Of a stretch of DNA of 64,000 bases, positions 1-7,559 are shown one piece after another. Within the stretch, counting starts at the first letter, position 1. Each line of letters opens with the position of its first letter. A model generated the notes under the pieces. That model did no database searches. It had not been told where the DNA came from and saw only the letters and a program-made list of their open reading frames with translations. Location of the stretch: contig NZ_VFPU01000001.1 of the NCBI RefSeq assembly GCF_006716885.1, positions 1,302,001-1,366,000 of the forward strand. The letters are read 5' to 3'. Made by a program: the position numbers and the translations under genes. This stretch comes from Ornithinimicrobium humiphilum. Its GTDB lineage: Bacteria; Actinomycetota; Actinomycetes; Actinomycetales; Dermatophilaceae.

Positions 1-52
1 GGGGCGCTGAGCCGGATGGATGCCTGGCCGTGACGTGCGGCAAGATGCGGCC

Positions 53-766
53 GTGACCACCAGCCCTGCCGCCGACCTGCTCGCCGCCGCCTCCGTCGAC
101 GAGGCCGTCCTCGCGCTGCGCCCCGACTACCGGGCGCTGCTCGTCGTGGTCGAAGGACTGCACCCGGCCGCGGGCGACGCCGTCAGCGAGGAGCTGCTCG
201 TGCGGGCCGAGGAGCACGCGCGCGAGCTGCTGGCAGCCGACCCGGTCGAGGAGCTCCCGCACATCGCGGCCTGGCGTGAGGCCTACCGGTCCTTCGGCGC
301 CAAGCCGCAGCGCACCCGCAACAGCCTCGAGGCGCTGACGCGACGGGCTCCCCAGGGGCTGCCCCGGGTCAACCGGCTCACCGACGTCTACAACGCCGTC
401 TCGGTGCTGCACCAGATGCCGCTCGGCGGGGAGGACCTCGACCGCTACACCGGCCCGCCGCGGCTGGTCCGGGCGGTCGGCGACGAGCCGTTCGACACCA
501 GCGCGGGCGGCGAGCCGGTCGTCGAGCACCCCGAGGCCGGCGAGGTGGTCTGGCGCGACGACGCGGGCGTCACGTGCCGCCGGTGGAACTGGCGCCAGGG
601 CCGACGCACCCAGCTCACCGGCGCCACGACGACGGCGATCTTCATCCTCGACGCCCTGGACCCGATGGCGGACGACGCGCTGCACGCCGCCGCCGACGAC
701 CTCGTCGGTCACCTCGGCACCGCGGGCCCGCCGTTGACCAGCGCCCGCCGCCTGCTCGCGGTCTGA
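53..766 (+). CDS. B3/B4 tRNA-binding-domain protein
   Basis: Stand-alone protein of about 237 residues with the B3/B4 fold of the phenylalanyl-tRNA synthetase beta subunit. Diagnostic stretches are SFGAKPQRTRNSLEALTRR followed by LPRVNRLTDVYNAVSVLHQ, then a WNWRQGRRTQL segment before a C-terminal ATTTAIFILDAL motif. In the synthetase this fold binds or edits tRNA-linked substrate; the stand-alone versions have no assigned reaction, so a role in removing mischarged amino acids is inference. I chose GTG at 53 because CAAGAT lies 6 nt upstream, the spacing of a leaderless start. An in-frame ATG at 20 would add 11 residues, and neither start has a strong ribosome binding site. Confidence 0.8.
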   Translation: MTTSPAADLLAAASVDEAVLALRPDYRALLVVVEGLHPAAGDAVSEELLVRAEEHARELLAADPVEELPHIAAWREAYRSFGAKPQRTRNSLEALTRRAPQGLPRVNRLTDVYNAVSVLHQMPLGGEDLDRYTGPPRLVRAVGDEPFDTSAGGEPVVEHPEAGEVVWRDDAGVTCRRWNWRQGRRTQLTGATTTAIFILDALDPMADDALHAAADDLVGHLGTAGPPLTSARRLLAV

Positions 767-835
767 TGCCGCCCGCCTGACGGCGCCCGCCTGACGCACC
801 GCCAGGACCTCCCCGGCCGGCAGCACCGTCGCCGC

Positions 836-841
836 TAGGGT
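836..841 (+). promoter_or_regulatory. -10 box of a probable leaderless promoter
   Basis: TAGGGT ends 7 nt before the ATG at 849, so transcription would begin at or next to the start codon of the transporter gene. No clear -35 hexamer is visible. Confidence 0.5.
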
Positions 842-848
842 GCCGCTC

Positions 849-2219
849 ATGGCAGGGGCCGCGACGCAGCGCGTCCCGGGCCGGGCGCTCGCGGGCTACG
901 CCGCGGGCAGCGTCGGCACGGGCGGTTTCGGCACGCTGCCCGGGCTGGTCCTGGCCTACTACCTGACCGACACGCTCGCCGTCCCGGCCTTGCTGGCCAC
1001 GCTCGTGGTGATCGTGCCCAAGGTCTGGGACGTCGTCATCGACCCGGTCGTCGGCGCGGTCAGCGACCGCGAGGCCCGCACCCACGGTCGGCGCTCGCTG
1101 CTCATGCTCGTGGGGGCCGTGACCCTGCCGCTCGGCTTCGTGGGCATGTTCGCCGTGCCCGGTGGACTCTCCCCGGCGCTCGCCGCCCTCTGGGTCACGG
1201 TCTGCTTCGTGCTGGCGACCACGTCCTTCAGCCTCTTCCAGGTGCCCTACATCGCGCTGCCGGCCGACCTCACCGCCAGCTACTCCGAGCGCACCCGCCT
1301 CATGGGCTGGCGCATCGCCGTGCTGGCCCTCGCGATCCTGCTCGTCGGGGCCGGCGGCCCGGCGCTGCGCGACGCGGGCGGCGGGGGAGCGGCCGGCTAC
1401 CTGCTCATGGGGGTGATCGTCGCGGTCGTCCTCGCCGCCGGCATGCTCGCCACCGTCCTGGGCATCCGCGGCCATCGTGCCGTCCCGGAGGCCGACGAGG
1501 AGCAGGACCTGCGACGCAGCGCCCTGCAGGGCTACCGAGCCGGCCTCGCCGCGCTCCGCGAGGTCCGTCCCTACCGCATCCTCCTCGTGGTCTTCGTGCT
1601 CCAAGCCGTCGCCACCGGCGTCATGCTCGCCGCCGCCCAGTACGTCGCCACCTACACCCTCGGCAGCGAGTCGGCCCTCACCTTCCTCTTCGTCGCGCTC
1701 GTCGCGCCCGCGCTGCTCGTCATGCCGCTGTGGACCCGCCACGCCGCCCGCGTCGGCAAGCCCCGCGCCCTCGCGCTCGCCTCGGTCCTCTTCGCCGTGG
1801 CCGCGCTCAGCCTGCTCGTCCTGGTCCGGGCCCCGGGTGCCTGGCTCTACCTGCCGGTGTGCGTCGCCGGCATCGCCTACGCCGGGATGCAGCTCTTCCC
1901 GCTCGCGATGCTGCCCGACGTCATCACCGCGGCCGGTCGCGCCCGCGGCGGCACGATGAGCGGGCTGTGGACCGCGGCCGAGACCGCAGGCCTCGCGGCC
2001 GGACCCGGCGTCGTCCTGCTCCTGCTCGGCGCCACCGGCTTCGCGTCCTCGACGGGGGACGCGGTCGTCGAGCAGCCCGCCGCCGCCCTCGCCGCGATCG
2101 TCGTCGCCTTCTCGCTCCTGCCCGCCGCCCTGGTCGCCGCCAGCCTGCTCGTGCTGCGCCGCTACCAGGAGCCCGACCCCTCGCCCACCGCCGCCGCACC
2201 CCTGGAGGACCCCCTATGA
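849..2219 (+). CDS. MFS transporter, glycoside-pentoside-hexuronide:cation symporter type
   Basis: Polytopic inner-membrane protein of 456 residues with about 12 hydrophobic segments. The N-terminus (GTGGFGTLPGLVLAYYLTDT, then KVWDVVIDPVVGAVSDR and the loop RTHGRRS) matches the GPH symporter family, whose members import sugars or glycosides with H+ or Na+. The substrate cannot be read from sequence. ATG at 849 is preferred over GTG at 840 because of the -10 box spacing. The stop overlaps the next gene's start by 4 bp (ATGA), so the two are translated together and the transporter may supply that enzyme's substrate. Confidence 0.85.
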   Translation: MAGAATQRVPGRALAGYAAGSVGTGGFGTLPGLVLAYYLTDTLAVPALLATLVVIVPKVWDVVIDPVVGAVSDREARTHGRRSLLMLVGAVTLPLGFVGMFAVPGGLSPALAALWVTVCFVLATTSFSLFQVPYIALPADLTASYSERTRLMGWRIAVLALAILLVGAGGPALRDAGGGGAAGYLLMGVIVAVVLAAGMLATVLGIRGHRAVPEADEEQDLRRSALQGYRAGLAALREVRPYRILLVVFVLQAVATGVMLAAAQYVATYTLGSESALTFLFVALVAPALLVMPLWTRHAARVGKPRALALASVLFAVAALSLLVLVRAPGAWLYLPVCVAGIAYAGMQLFPLAMLPDVITAAGRARGGTMSGLWTAAETAGLAAGPGVVLLLLGATGFASSTGDAVVEQPAAALAAIVVAFSLLPAALVAASLLVLRRYQEPDPSPTAAAPLEDPL

Positions 2220-3655
2220 CACCAGAGCCTCCGCTGCAGGTCGACGCCGAGAGCGTGCTGGGGAGGCTGTCGGCCTACCGCGGCTCCGACGCACCGACCC
2301 ACGGCGGCCGGGTGCTCTCCTACGTCTACGACAGCGGCCTCGCGGGGCTGGACGAGCTGGCCGCCCGCGCCGCCCGGGAGGTGCAGTCCGTCAACGGCCT
2401 CGACCCCACGACCTTCCCCTCGGTCGCGCTCCTCGAGGGCGACCTCGTCAGCTTCGGCCGGGCGATCCTGCACGGCCCGGACGCCGTCGGCTCGGTCACC
2501 TCGGGCGGCACCGAGAGCTGCCTCCTCGCCGTCAAGGCCGCCCGCGACAGCTGGCGCGCCCGGGGCGGCCACGGGCGACCCCGGATCCTGCTGGCGCGCA
2601 CCGCGCACGCCGCCTTCGTCAAGGCCGCGGCCTACCTCGACCTCGACGTCGACGTCGTCCCGGTCGACCCCGCCGCCGGCACGTTCGCCGCCGGGGACCT
2701 GACCCGACGCCTCGACGAGGCGACGGCACTCGTGGTGGTGAGTGCACCGGCATACCCGCACGGGGTGGTGGACCCGGTCGCCGAGGTGGCCGCGACCGCC
2801 CTCGACGCGGGCGTGCCGTGCCACGTCGACGCGTGCATCGGCGGCCTGGTGCTGCCGTTCTGGGAGGAGGCCGGGGGAGGGCCGGTGCCGGCGTGGGACT
2901 TCCGCGTGCCCGGCGTGACGAGCATCTCGGCCGACCTGCACAAGTACGGCTACGCCCCCAAGGGCAGCTCGCTGCTCCTCTTCGCCGACCGTGATCTCGA
3001 CCGCGCACGCTACTTCGCGCTCACCGACTGGCCCGGCTACCCGGTGGTCAACCCGACCGCGCTCGGCTCGCGCTCGGCCGGGGCGCTCGCCGCCGCCTGG
3101 GCCGTCACCTCCGCCCTCGGCGCGCAGGGGTATGTCGCACTCACCCGTCGTGTGGTTGCCGCCACCGCGGCGGTCCGCGCCTGCGTCGGCGGCATCCCCG
3201 GCCTGGCGGTGCTGGGCGACCCGACGGGTCCGCTGCTGGCCGTCGTCACCGATCCGGGCGCGCCCGAGGAGGACCGCGTCGACCCGCACGCCTGGGCGGG
3301 CGCGGTGGCGCAGCGGGGCTTCGTCCTGCAGGGGCAGCCGGGACTGGTGCAGGCCGACGGGAGCCGCATACCCCGCTCGACCCACCTGACCGTGACGCCC
3401 GTCACCGCGCAGGTGCTCGACGACCTGTGCACCGCCCTGGTCGCCGGCGCCGACGAGGTGCGGGGGCGGGCACCGGGGTTGGAGAGCGTGCCCGAGGCCC
3501 TGCCGGACCCGGCCCTCCTCGCCCGCGCCGCCCGCGACACCGGCGAGCTCGACCTGGCGGCGGTGCTCGGCCTGATCGAGGCGCTGCCGCGCGAGGCCAG
3601 CGCCCGGATGCTCGTGGACTTCCTGGCGACCTTCACCGAGCCGCGACCCGGCTGA
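2216..3655 (+). CDS. PLP-dependent decarboxylase/lyase, sphingosine-1-phosphate-lyase-like
   Basis: Fold-type I PLP enzyme of 479 residues. Visible motifs are TSGGTESCLLAVKAARD (phosphate cup), HVDACIGG (the Asp that contacts the cofactor nitrogen) and SADLHKYGYAPKGSS with the Schiff-base lysine at about residue 243. The HKYGYAPKGSS form resembles sphingosine-1-phosphate lyases more than classical glutamate decarboxylases, so cleavage of a phosphorylated amino alcohol is plausible but unproven. GGAGG at 2204-2208 supports the ATG, which overlaps the stop of the GPH transporter. The pairing suggests import followed by breakdown. A generic amino-acid decarboxylase cannot be excluded. Confidence 0.8.
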   Translation: MTPEPPLQVDAESVLGRLSAYRGSDAPTHGGRVLSYVYDSGLAGLDELAARAAREVQSVNGLDPTTFPSVALLEGDLVSFGRAILHGPDAVGSVTSGGTESCLLAVKAARDSWRARGGHGRPRILLARTAHAAFVKAAAYLDLDVDVVPVDPAAGTFAAGDLTRRLDEATALVVVSAPAYPHGVVDPVAEVAATALDAGVPCHVDACIGGLVLPFWEEAGGGPVPAWDFRVPGVTSISADLHKYGYAPKGSSLLLFADRDLDRARYFALTDWPGYPVVNPTALGSRSAGALAAAWAVTSALGAQGYVALTRRVVAATAAVRACVGGIPGLAVLGDPTGPLLAVVTDPGAPEEDRVDPHAWAGAVAQRGFVLQGQPGLVQADGSRIPRSTHLTVTPVTAQVLDDLCTALVAGADEVRGRAPGLESVPEALPDPALLARAARDTGELDLAAVLGLIEALPREASARMLVDFLATFTEPRPG

Positions 3656-3687
3656 TCGGGCCCTCCCCGGTGGGCCCGGCCGGCAGG

Positions 3688-3730
3688 TAGGGTGGCGGCA
3701 GCCCGCCGGGGGGAGCGATTGCCGGCGGGC
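3688..3730 (+). promoter_or_regulatory. Flotillin promoter -10 and 5'-terminal hairpin
   Basis: TAGGGT at 3688-3693 is a good -10 box. A perfect 9-bp inverted repeat (GCCCGCCGG at 3701-3709, CCGGCGGGC at 3722-3730) would form at the very 5' end of the mRNA, about 60 nt before the flotillin ribosome binding site, and may stabilise the transcript (inference). Confidence 0.45.
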
Positions 3731-3792
3731 AGGGGGCAGCGCCACGACGGGTTGCCGCCGTGTCGTCAGCCCGCCCTGCCGAAGGAGCCTTC

Positions 3793-5394
3793 ATGGACCT
3801 TGCCGGTCCCATCCTCATCGTCGTCCTCGTCCTCCTCGTCCTCGCCGCGGTCGCGGTGGTGGGCCTGGTCTACGCCAAGGCCCGCTTCAAGATCGCCACG
3901 CCCGACGAGGCGCTGATCATCACCGGCCGCAAGAGCGGCGAGGCGGTCATCAACCCCGAGACCGGCGAGGAGAGCGCCGACCTGTCGGGGCAGCGCGTCG
4001 TCATCGGCGGCGGCACGTTCGTCAAGCCGATCTTCGAGCAGGTCGCGCGGCTGTCGCTGGCGTCCCAGAGCTTCCCGGTCACCGCCGAGGACGCCACCAC
4101 CAAGAGCGGTGTCGGCGTCACCCTGCGCAGCATCGCGGTCGTCAAGGTGGGCGGCACCGAGCAGATGGTGCGGGCCGCGGCCCAGCGCTTCGCCGGTCGC
4201 AACCAGGAGGGCGTCATCGAGCAGCAGACCAGCGAGGTCCTCGTCGGTGTGCTGCGCACCATCGCGGGCACGCTGACGGTGGAGTCGATCCTCTACGAAC
4301 GCCAGGACTTTTCCAAGGAGGTCAAGGACATCGCGGTGCCGATGCTCGCCGAGCGCGGCCTCGTGCTGGAGAACTTCGAGATCCAGACCGTCGAGGACTC
4401 CGGCGACTACATCCGCAACCTCGGTCGTCCCCGCGCCGCCGCCGTGGCCCGCGACGCCGAGATCGCCGAGGCCCAGGCCCGGCAGGAGAGCACCGAGCGC
4501 TCCAACGAGGCCGCCGTCCAGATCGCCGAGTCCGACAAGGCCCTGGCGCTGCGCAACGCCCAGATCGCCCAGGAGACCGCGACCGCCAAGGCCGAGGCCG
4601 AGGCCGCCAAGGAGCGTGCCGAGGCGGAGGCCCAGCAGGAGGTGCTGGTCCAGCAGGAGCAGGTCGCGCTCCGTCGTGCGGCCCTGCGCGAGCAGGAGCT
4701 GCAGACCGAGATCCGCAAGCCCGCCGAGGCCCGCAAGTACGAAGCGGCCCAGGAGGCCGACGCCCGCAAGTACGCCGCCGAGCAGGAGGCCGAGGCCGCC
4801 AAGACCGCCGCGATCCGGCGCGCCGAGGCCGAGGCCCAGCGCACCACCGCGCAGGCCGAGGCGGAGGCGGCCGCGCTGCGCGCCCGCGCCGAGGCCAACC
4901 TGGTCGAGCAGCAGCGTCAGGCCGAGGGCGCGCTGGCCCTGGCCCGTGCCGAGGCCGACGGTGTCCGCGCGCGTGGTGAGGCCGAGGCCGTCGCCGAGCG
5001 CGCCAAGGGTGAGGCACGCGGTGCCGCGATCAAGGCCGAGGCGGACGCCTACCAGGCCTTCCCCGAGTCGGCCCGCCTGCAGATGGTGCTCGACGCGCTG
5101 CCCCGCATGGCGCAGCCCTACGCCGACGCGCTGGGCAGCATCGACGACATCACGATCATCGACAAGGACGGCGCCGGGCGCATGCCGGGCCAGGTGGCGC
5201 TCGGGGTCCAGGAGCTCGCCACGCTGCTCAAGTCGCAGACCGGCATCGACCTGCTGAACCTCCTCCAGGGGAGCGGCGCCAACGGCTCCTCCGAGGGTGT
5301 CACCGAGGCGGTGCCGCCGGCGACCGTCGGTGCCGAGGCCGGCGACGGCTCCGAGGGCGCCGGCGAGCGGTCCCCGGAGGGCGAGCACGCCTGA
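3793..5394 (+). CDS. Flotillin-like SPFH/band-7 membrane scaffold protein
   Basis: 533 residues. An N-terminal membrane segment (about residues 6-27) is followed by an SPFH domain (ITPDEALIITG-type start through the LENFEIQTVED region). A long Ala/Glu-rich coiled coil follows (about 215-430), then a conserved C-terminal part ending in a loose acidic tail. Bacterial flotillins organise ordered membrane microdomains and scaffold signalling or secretion complexes at the inner face of the membrane. GAAGGAG 7 nt upstream fixes ATG 3793 as the start. No NfeD-type protease partner is adjacent, which is the usual companion in many genomes. The gene is monocistronic and ends before a large palindrome. 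Confidence 0.9.
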   Translation: MDLAGPILIVVLVLLVLAAVAVVGLVYAKARFKIATPDEALIITGRKSGEAVINPETGEESADLSGQRVVIGGGTFVKPIFEQVARLSLASQSFPVTAEDATTKSGVGVTLRSIAVVKVGGTEQMVRAAAQRFAGRNQEGVIEQQTSEVLVGVLRTIAGTLTVESILYERQDFSKEVKDIAVPMLAERGLVLENFEIQTVEDSGDYIRNLGRPRAAAVARDAEIAEAQARQESTERSNEAAVQIAESDKALALRNAQIAQETATAKAEAEAAKERAEAEAQQEVLVQQEQVALRRAALREQELQTEIRKPAEARKYEAAQEADARKYAAEQEAEAAKTAAIRRAEAEAQRTTAQAEAEAAALRARAEANLVEQQRQAEGALALARAEADGVRARGEAEAVAERAKGEARGAAIKAEADAYQAFPESARLQMVLDALPRMAQPYADALGSIDDITIIDKDGAGRMPGQVALGVQELATLLKSQTGIDLLNLLQGSGANGSSEGVTEAVPPATVGAEAGDGSEGAGERSPEGEHA

Positions 5395-5418
5395 CCCTCG
5401 GCGGGCTTCGGCCCACCG

Positions 5419-5520
5419 CGGACAAGGTTGTGCCGCTTGGGCGACCTCACCGCACCCGCAGGCAAGAATGTGCCGCCGGGACGACGTCGGCGACGTCGTC
5501 CCGGCGGCACAGCCTTGTCC
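5419..5520. repeat. Palindromic repeat cluster between convergent genes
   Basis: A perfect 20-bp inverted repeat (arms 5470-5489 and 5491-5510, single-base loop) lies in the flotillin/S51-peptidase gap. The related 17-18 nt unit CGGACAAGGYTGTGCCGC occurs directly near 5419-5436 and inverted near 5502-5520. A third variant (GCAAGAATGTGCCGCC) starts at 5462. It could act as a bidirectional terminator, although it has no T-tract, or be a REP-like mobile repeat. Confidence 0.75.
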
Positions 5521-5558
5521 GGCCGAGGTCGGTCGGTGCGCCTCGACGCGCGGACCTG

Positions 5559-6239
5559 TCAGTGCGCCTCGGCGCCCGGCCCCGGGAAGAGCCGCCACGT
5601 GCCCTCGGAGACCACCTCGACGGCGCCGTCGACGACCGAGATGGCCGTCTGCTCGTCGATCGCGTAGGCCGGACCGTCCAGGCCCGCGGCCCACTCCTCG
5701 GCGGCCTCCATCGTGTTGGTCGGGAAGAGGTCGAGGTGGGGGAAGAGCGCGAAGTCGACCAGCCCGAGGGTCCGGTCGTCCGCAGCGCCCTCCCACTCCA
5801 CGAACCACGGTCCGATCCGCGGCGCCATGACCATGCTGCCGGCGCTGACGCCGACCCAGACCTGCGACTCCAGCGACGGGAGCAGCTCGGCCAGCCCCGA
5901 CTCGCGCACCCAGTGGGCGAGGTAGGTCGCGTCCCCGCCGTCGACGAGCAGGACGTCGGCCTCCCGGACCCATTGCACCCAGCGCTCGACCCCGATCGAG
6001 GGCAGCGCCGTCAGCTCGAGCACGCCGAGCGAGCCCCAGCCCTGGCCGGTCAGCGCCTCCCAGCGGTCCCCGGCCGCGATCAGCCCGCGCACGGACTCCG
6101 GCCCGCACATCGGGTGGCCCCACTGCGCGGTCGGGACCACGAGCGCCCGGCACTCGCCCGGGGGCCTGCCGAGCATGTCCTCCAGCGCGCTCCGGATGCT
6201 GGCGTTGGTCACGCCGCCGGAGGTGAGGAGCAGCTTCAC
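5559..6239 (-). CDS. Peptidase S51 family protein (dipeptidase E-like)
   Basis: 226 residues. The N-terminus LLLTSGGVTNASI, the nucleophile elbow GVSAGSMVM (catalytic Ser) and the segment FALFPHLDLFPTN with a probable catalytic His mark the S51 fold shared by aspartyl dipeptidase PepE and cyanophycinases. It lacks a signal peptide, so action is cytoplasmic, probably on small peptides beginning with Asp. The GTG start overlaps the stop of the upstream metallo-hydrolase (GTGA), so the two are co-translated. A non-peptidase member of the family is the main alternative. Confidence 0.8.
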   Translation of the reverse strand: MKLLLTSGGVTNASIRSALEDMLGRPPGECRALVVPTAQWGHPMCGPESVRGLIAAGDRWEALTGQGWGSLGVLELTALPSIGVERWVQWVREADVLLVDGGDATYLAHWVRESGLAELLPSLESQVWVGVSAGSMVMAPRIGPWFVEWEGAADDRTLGLVDFALFPHLDLFPTNTMEAAEEWAAGLDGPAYAIDEQTAISVVDGAVEVVSEGTWRLFPGPGAEAH

Positions 6240-7108
6240 GCGACGCCCTCGACGGTGCGGGCACCCCGCTCGGCCTGCCAGCGGGCCACGCTCTCCGCCT
6301 GGCCGGCGGCGAGGTCGGCGACCCACTCCCAGCCCGGCTGGGCGCCTGCGCCGGCGCGCGGGTCGTCGAAGGGGCGTCCGTCGCGCAGCGCCAGCACGTG
6401 CTGGCGGTCCAGCTCGAGCCGGGTGCGCGCGTCGGCCGCGGTGCAGGGGGTGCCGTGCCCGGGGACCACGACGTCGACCTCGGGCAGCAGCGCCTCGAGC
6501 ACGTCGAGGCCGGCCAGGTAGCCCTTGAGCGGGTCGGCCGGACCGGTGAGGTCGTCGAGCATCGGGACGAGCACGTCGGAGAGCATGTCGCCGGCGACGA
6601 GCACGCGTGCCTCCTCGACCACGAGTGCCGCGTGCCCGGGGGAGTGGGCCGGGTGGTGCACGACCCGCACCGTCGGACCGCCCCATGGAATGGTCTGCGT
6701 CCCCTCCGGCAGCCCGGTGAGCAGTCCGACGAGGTCGAGCGGCACGTCGTCGGCGATCTCCTCCGGCAGGGCGGCGGCGACGTGGGCCCGCCAGCCCGGC
6801 TGGGCGCGGATCCCGAGCGTGCGCTCGGCGCACTGCTCGGTGCCGTAGCGGGGCACGGCCCCGAGGGCGCCGTGCCAGAGCACGTGGTCCCAGTCGGGAT
6901 GGGTGGAGAAGCCGGCGACGACCTGGGTGCCGCGCAGGACGACGTCGGTCGCCAGGCAGGTGAGCTCGGCCTCGGTCACGCCGGCGTCGACGACGAGCAC
7001 CCCCGGCGGACCCTCGACCATCCCCGAGCCGCCCTCCACCACGATCGTGTTGTTGGCGAGCAGCGCACTGGTGTGGACCAGCACGCCGTCGGCGACCTCG
7101 GTCAGCAC
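6236..7108 (-). CDS. MBL-fold metallo-hydrolase
   Basis: 290 residues with a metallo-beta-lactamase fold. The metal motif reads THPDWDH rather than the usual HxHxDH, so the second His is replaced by Asp. Later ligands are visible as HHPAHSPGHAALV, VAGDMLSD and VPGHGTP. This variant occurs in a recognised subgroup, but the altered ligand makes the metal content uncertain. Substrate is unknown. GTG at 7108 gives the natural N-terminus LTEVADGVLVHTS. A short out-of-frame ORF begins at an ATG near 7143 behind a good GAGAGG site and ends across this GTG, so translation may be coupled to a leader peptide. Confidence 0.75.
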   Translation of the reverse strand: MLTEVADGVLVHTSALLANNTIVVEGGSGMVEGPPGVLVVDAGVTEAELTCLATDVVLRGTQVVAGFSTHPDWDHVLWHGALGAVPRYGTEQCAERTLGIRAQPGWRAHVAAALPEEIADDVPLDLVGLLTGLPEGTQTIPWGGPTVRVVHHPAHSPGHAALVVEEARVLVAGDMLSDVLVPMLDDLTGPADPLKGYLAGLDVLEALLPEVDVVVPGHGTPCTAADARTRLELDRQHVLALRDGRPFDDPRAGAGAQPGWEWVADLAAGQAESVARWQAERGARTVEGVA

Positions 7109-7407
7109 GGCGTGCCCCGGCGGGGCGGTGGGAGCGGTGTCATGGTCGGGGTCCTCTCGGGAACGGGCGCGTAGGGAGAGACCCGCCGCGGGCGGCGGAC
7201 TCATCGGCCGCCCGGCACGGCACCCCGGATCGCGACAGGACGGGCGTCGTCGCCCTTCCCGCCGGGGAGCCGGAGACCGCTCCAGCGGTCGGCCTACCTC
7301 CAGTGAACACCGCGATCCGCCGGGGCGCGAGGCGACGGCGACCAGCCTGTGGACGACCGTCGACCGTCCCCTTCCCGCCGTCGACCCGGCGGTGGCAGGG
7401 TGGGCCC
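7109..7407. other. Divergent intergenic region, no gene seen
   Basis: 299 bp between the MBL hydrolase (minus) and the SIR2-type gene (plus). I find no convincing ORF on either strand beyond the 13-codon leader near 7143. An imperfect hairpin of the type GGACGGGCG...CGCCCTTCC is present near 7240. CAGGGT 6 nt before the ATG at 7408 may be the plus-strand -10 box. Confidence 0.4.
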
Positions 7408-7545
7408 ATGGGCGACGTCCCAGGACACCTCTTCGTGGTCCACGGCGACCTGACCACGCTCTCGTGCGACGCGCTGCTCGTCCCGTGCGGGCCGGACGGG
7501 TCCGTCGGCAGCACGTCGAGCTGGTCGACACCGTCTCCACGGGCG
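7408..7545 (+). pseudogene. 5' fragment of the SIR2-type gene, out of frame with the rest
   Basis: ATG at 7408 opens a natural N-terminus (MGDVPGHLFVVHGDLTTLSC, then DALLVPCG). The frame degenerates into Ser/Arg-rich sequence after about 7500 and stops at 7767. The continuation, which should contain a DTVSTGDD-like segment, is in the frame shifted by -1. The break fits a deletion of 3n+1 bases around 7495-7520. From memory, full-length relatives carry more residues between these blocks, so part of the N-terminal domain is probably missing. A sequencing error could explain the frame but not a missing segment. Confidence 0.6.
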
Positions 7546-7559
7546 ACGACGTCGGGGCT

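Noticed and set aside
3766-6264. 832-residue open frame opposite flotillin
   Set aside because: Composition-driven shadow of a GC-rich gene: Gly/Leu-rich low-complexity sequence, no motifs, covers flotillin on the other strand.
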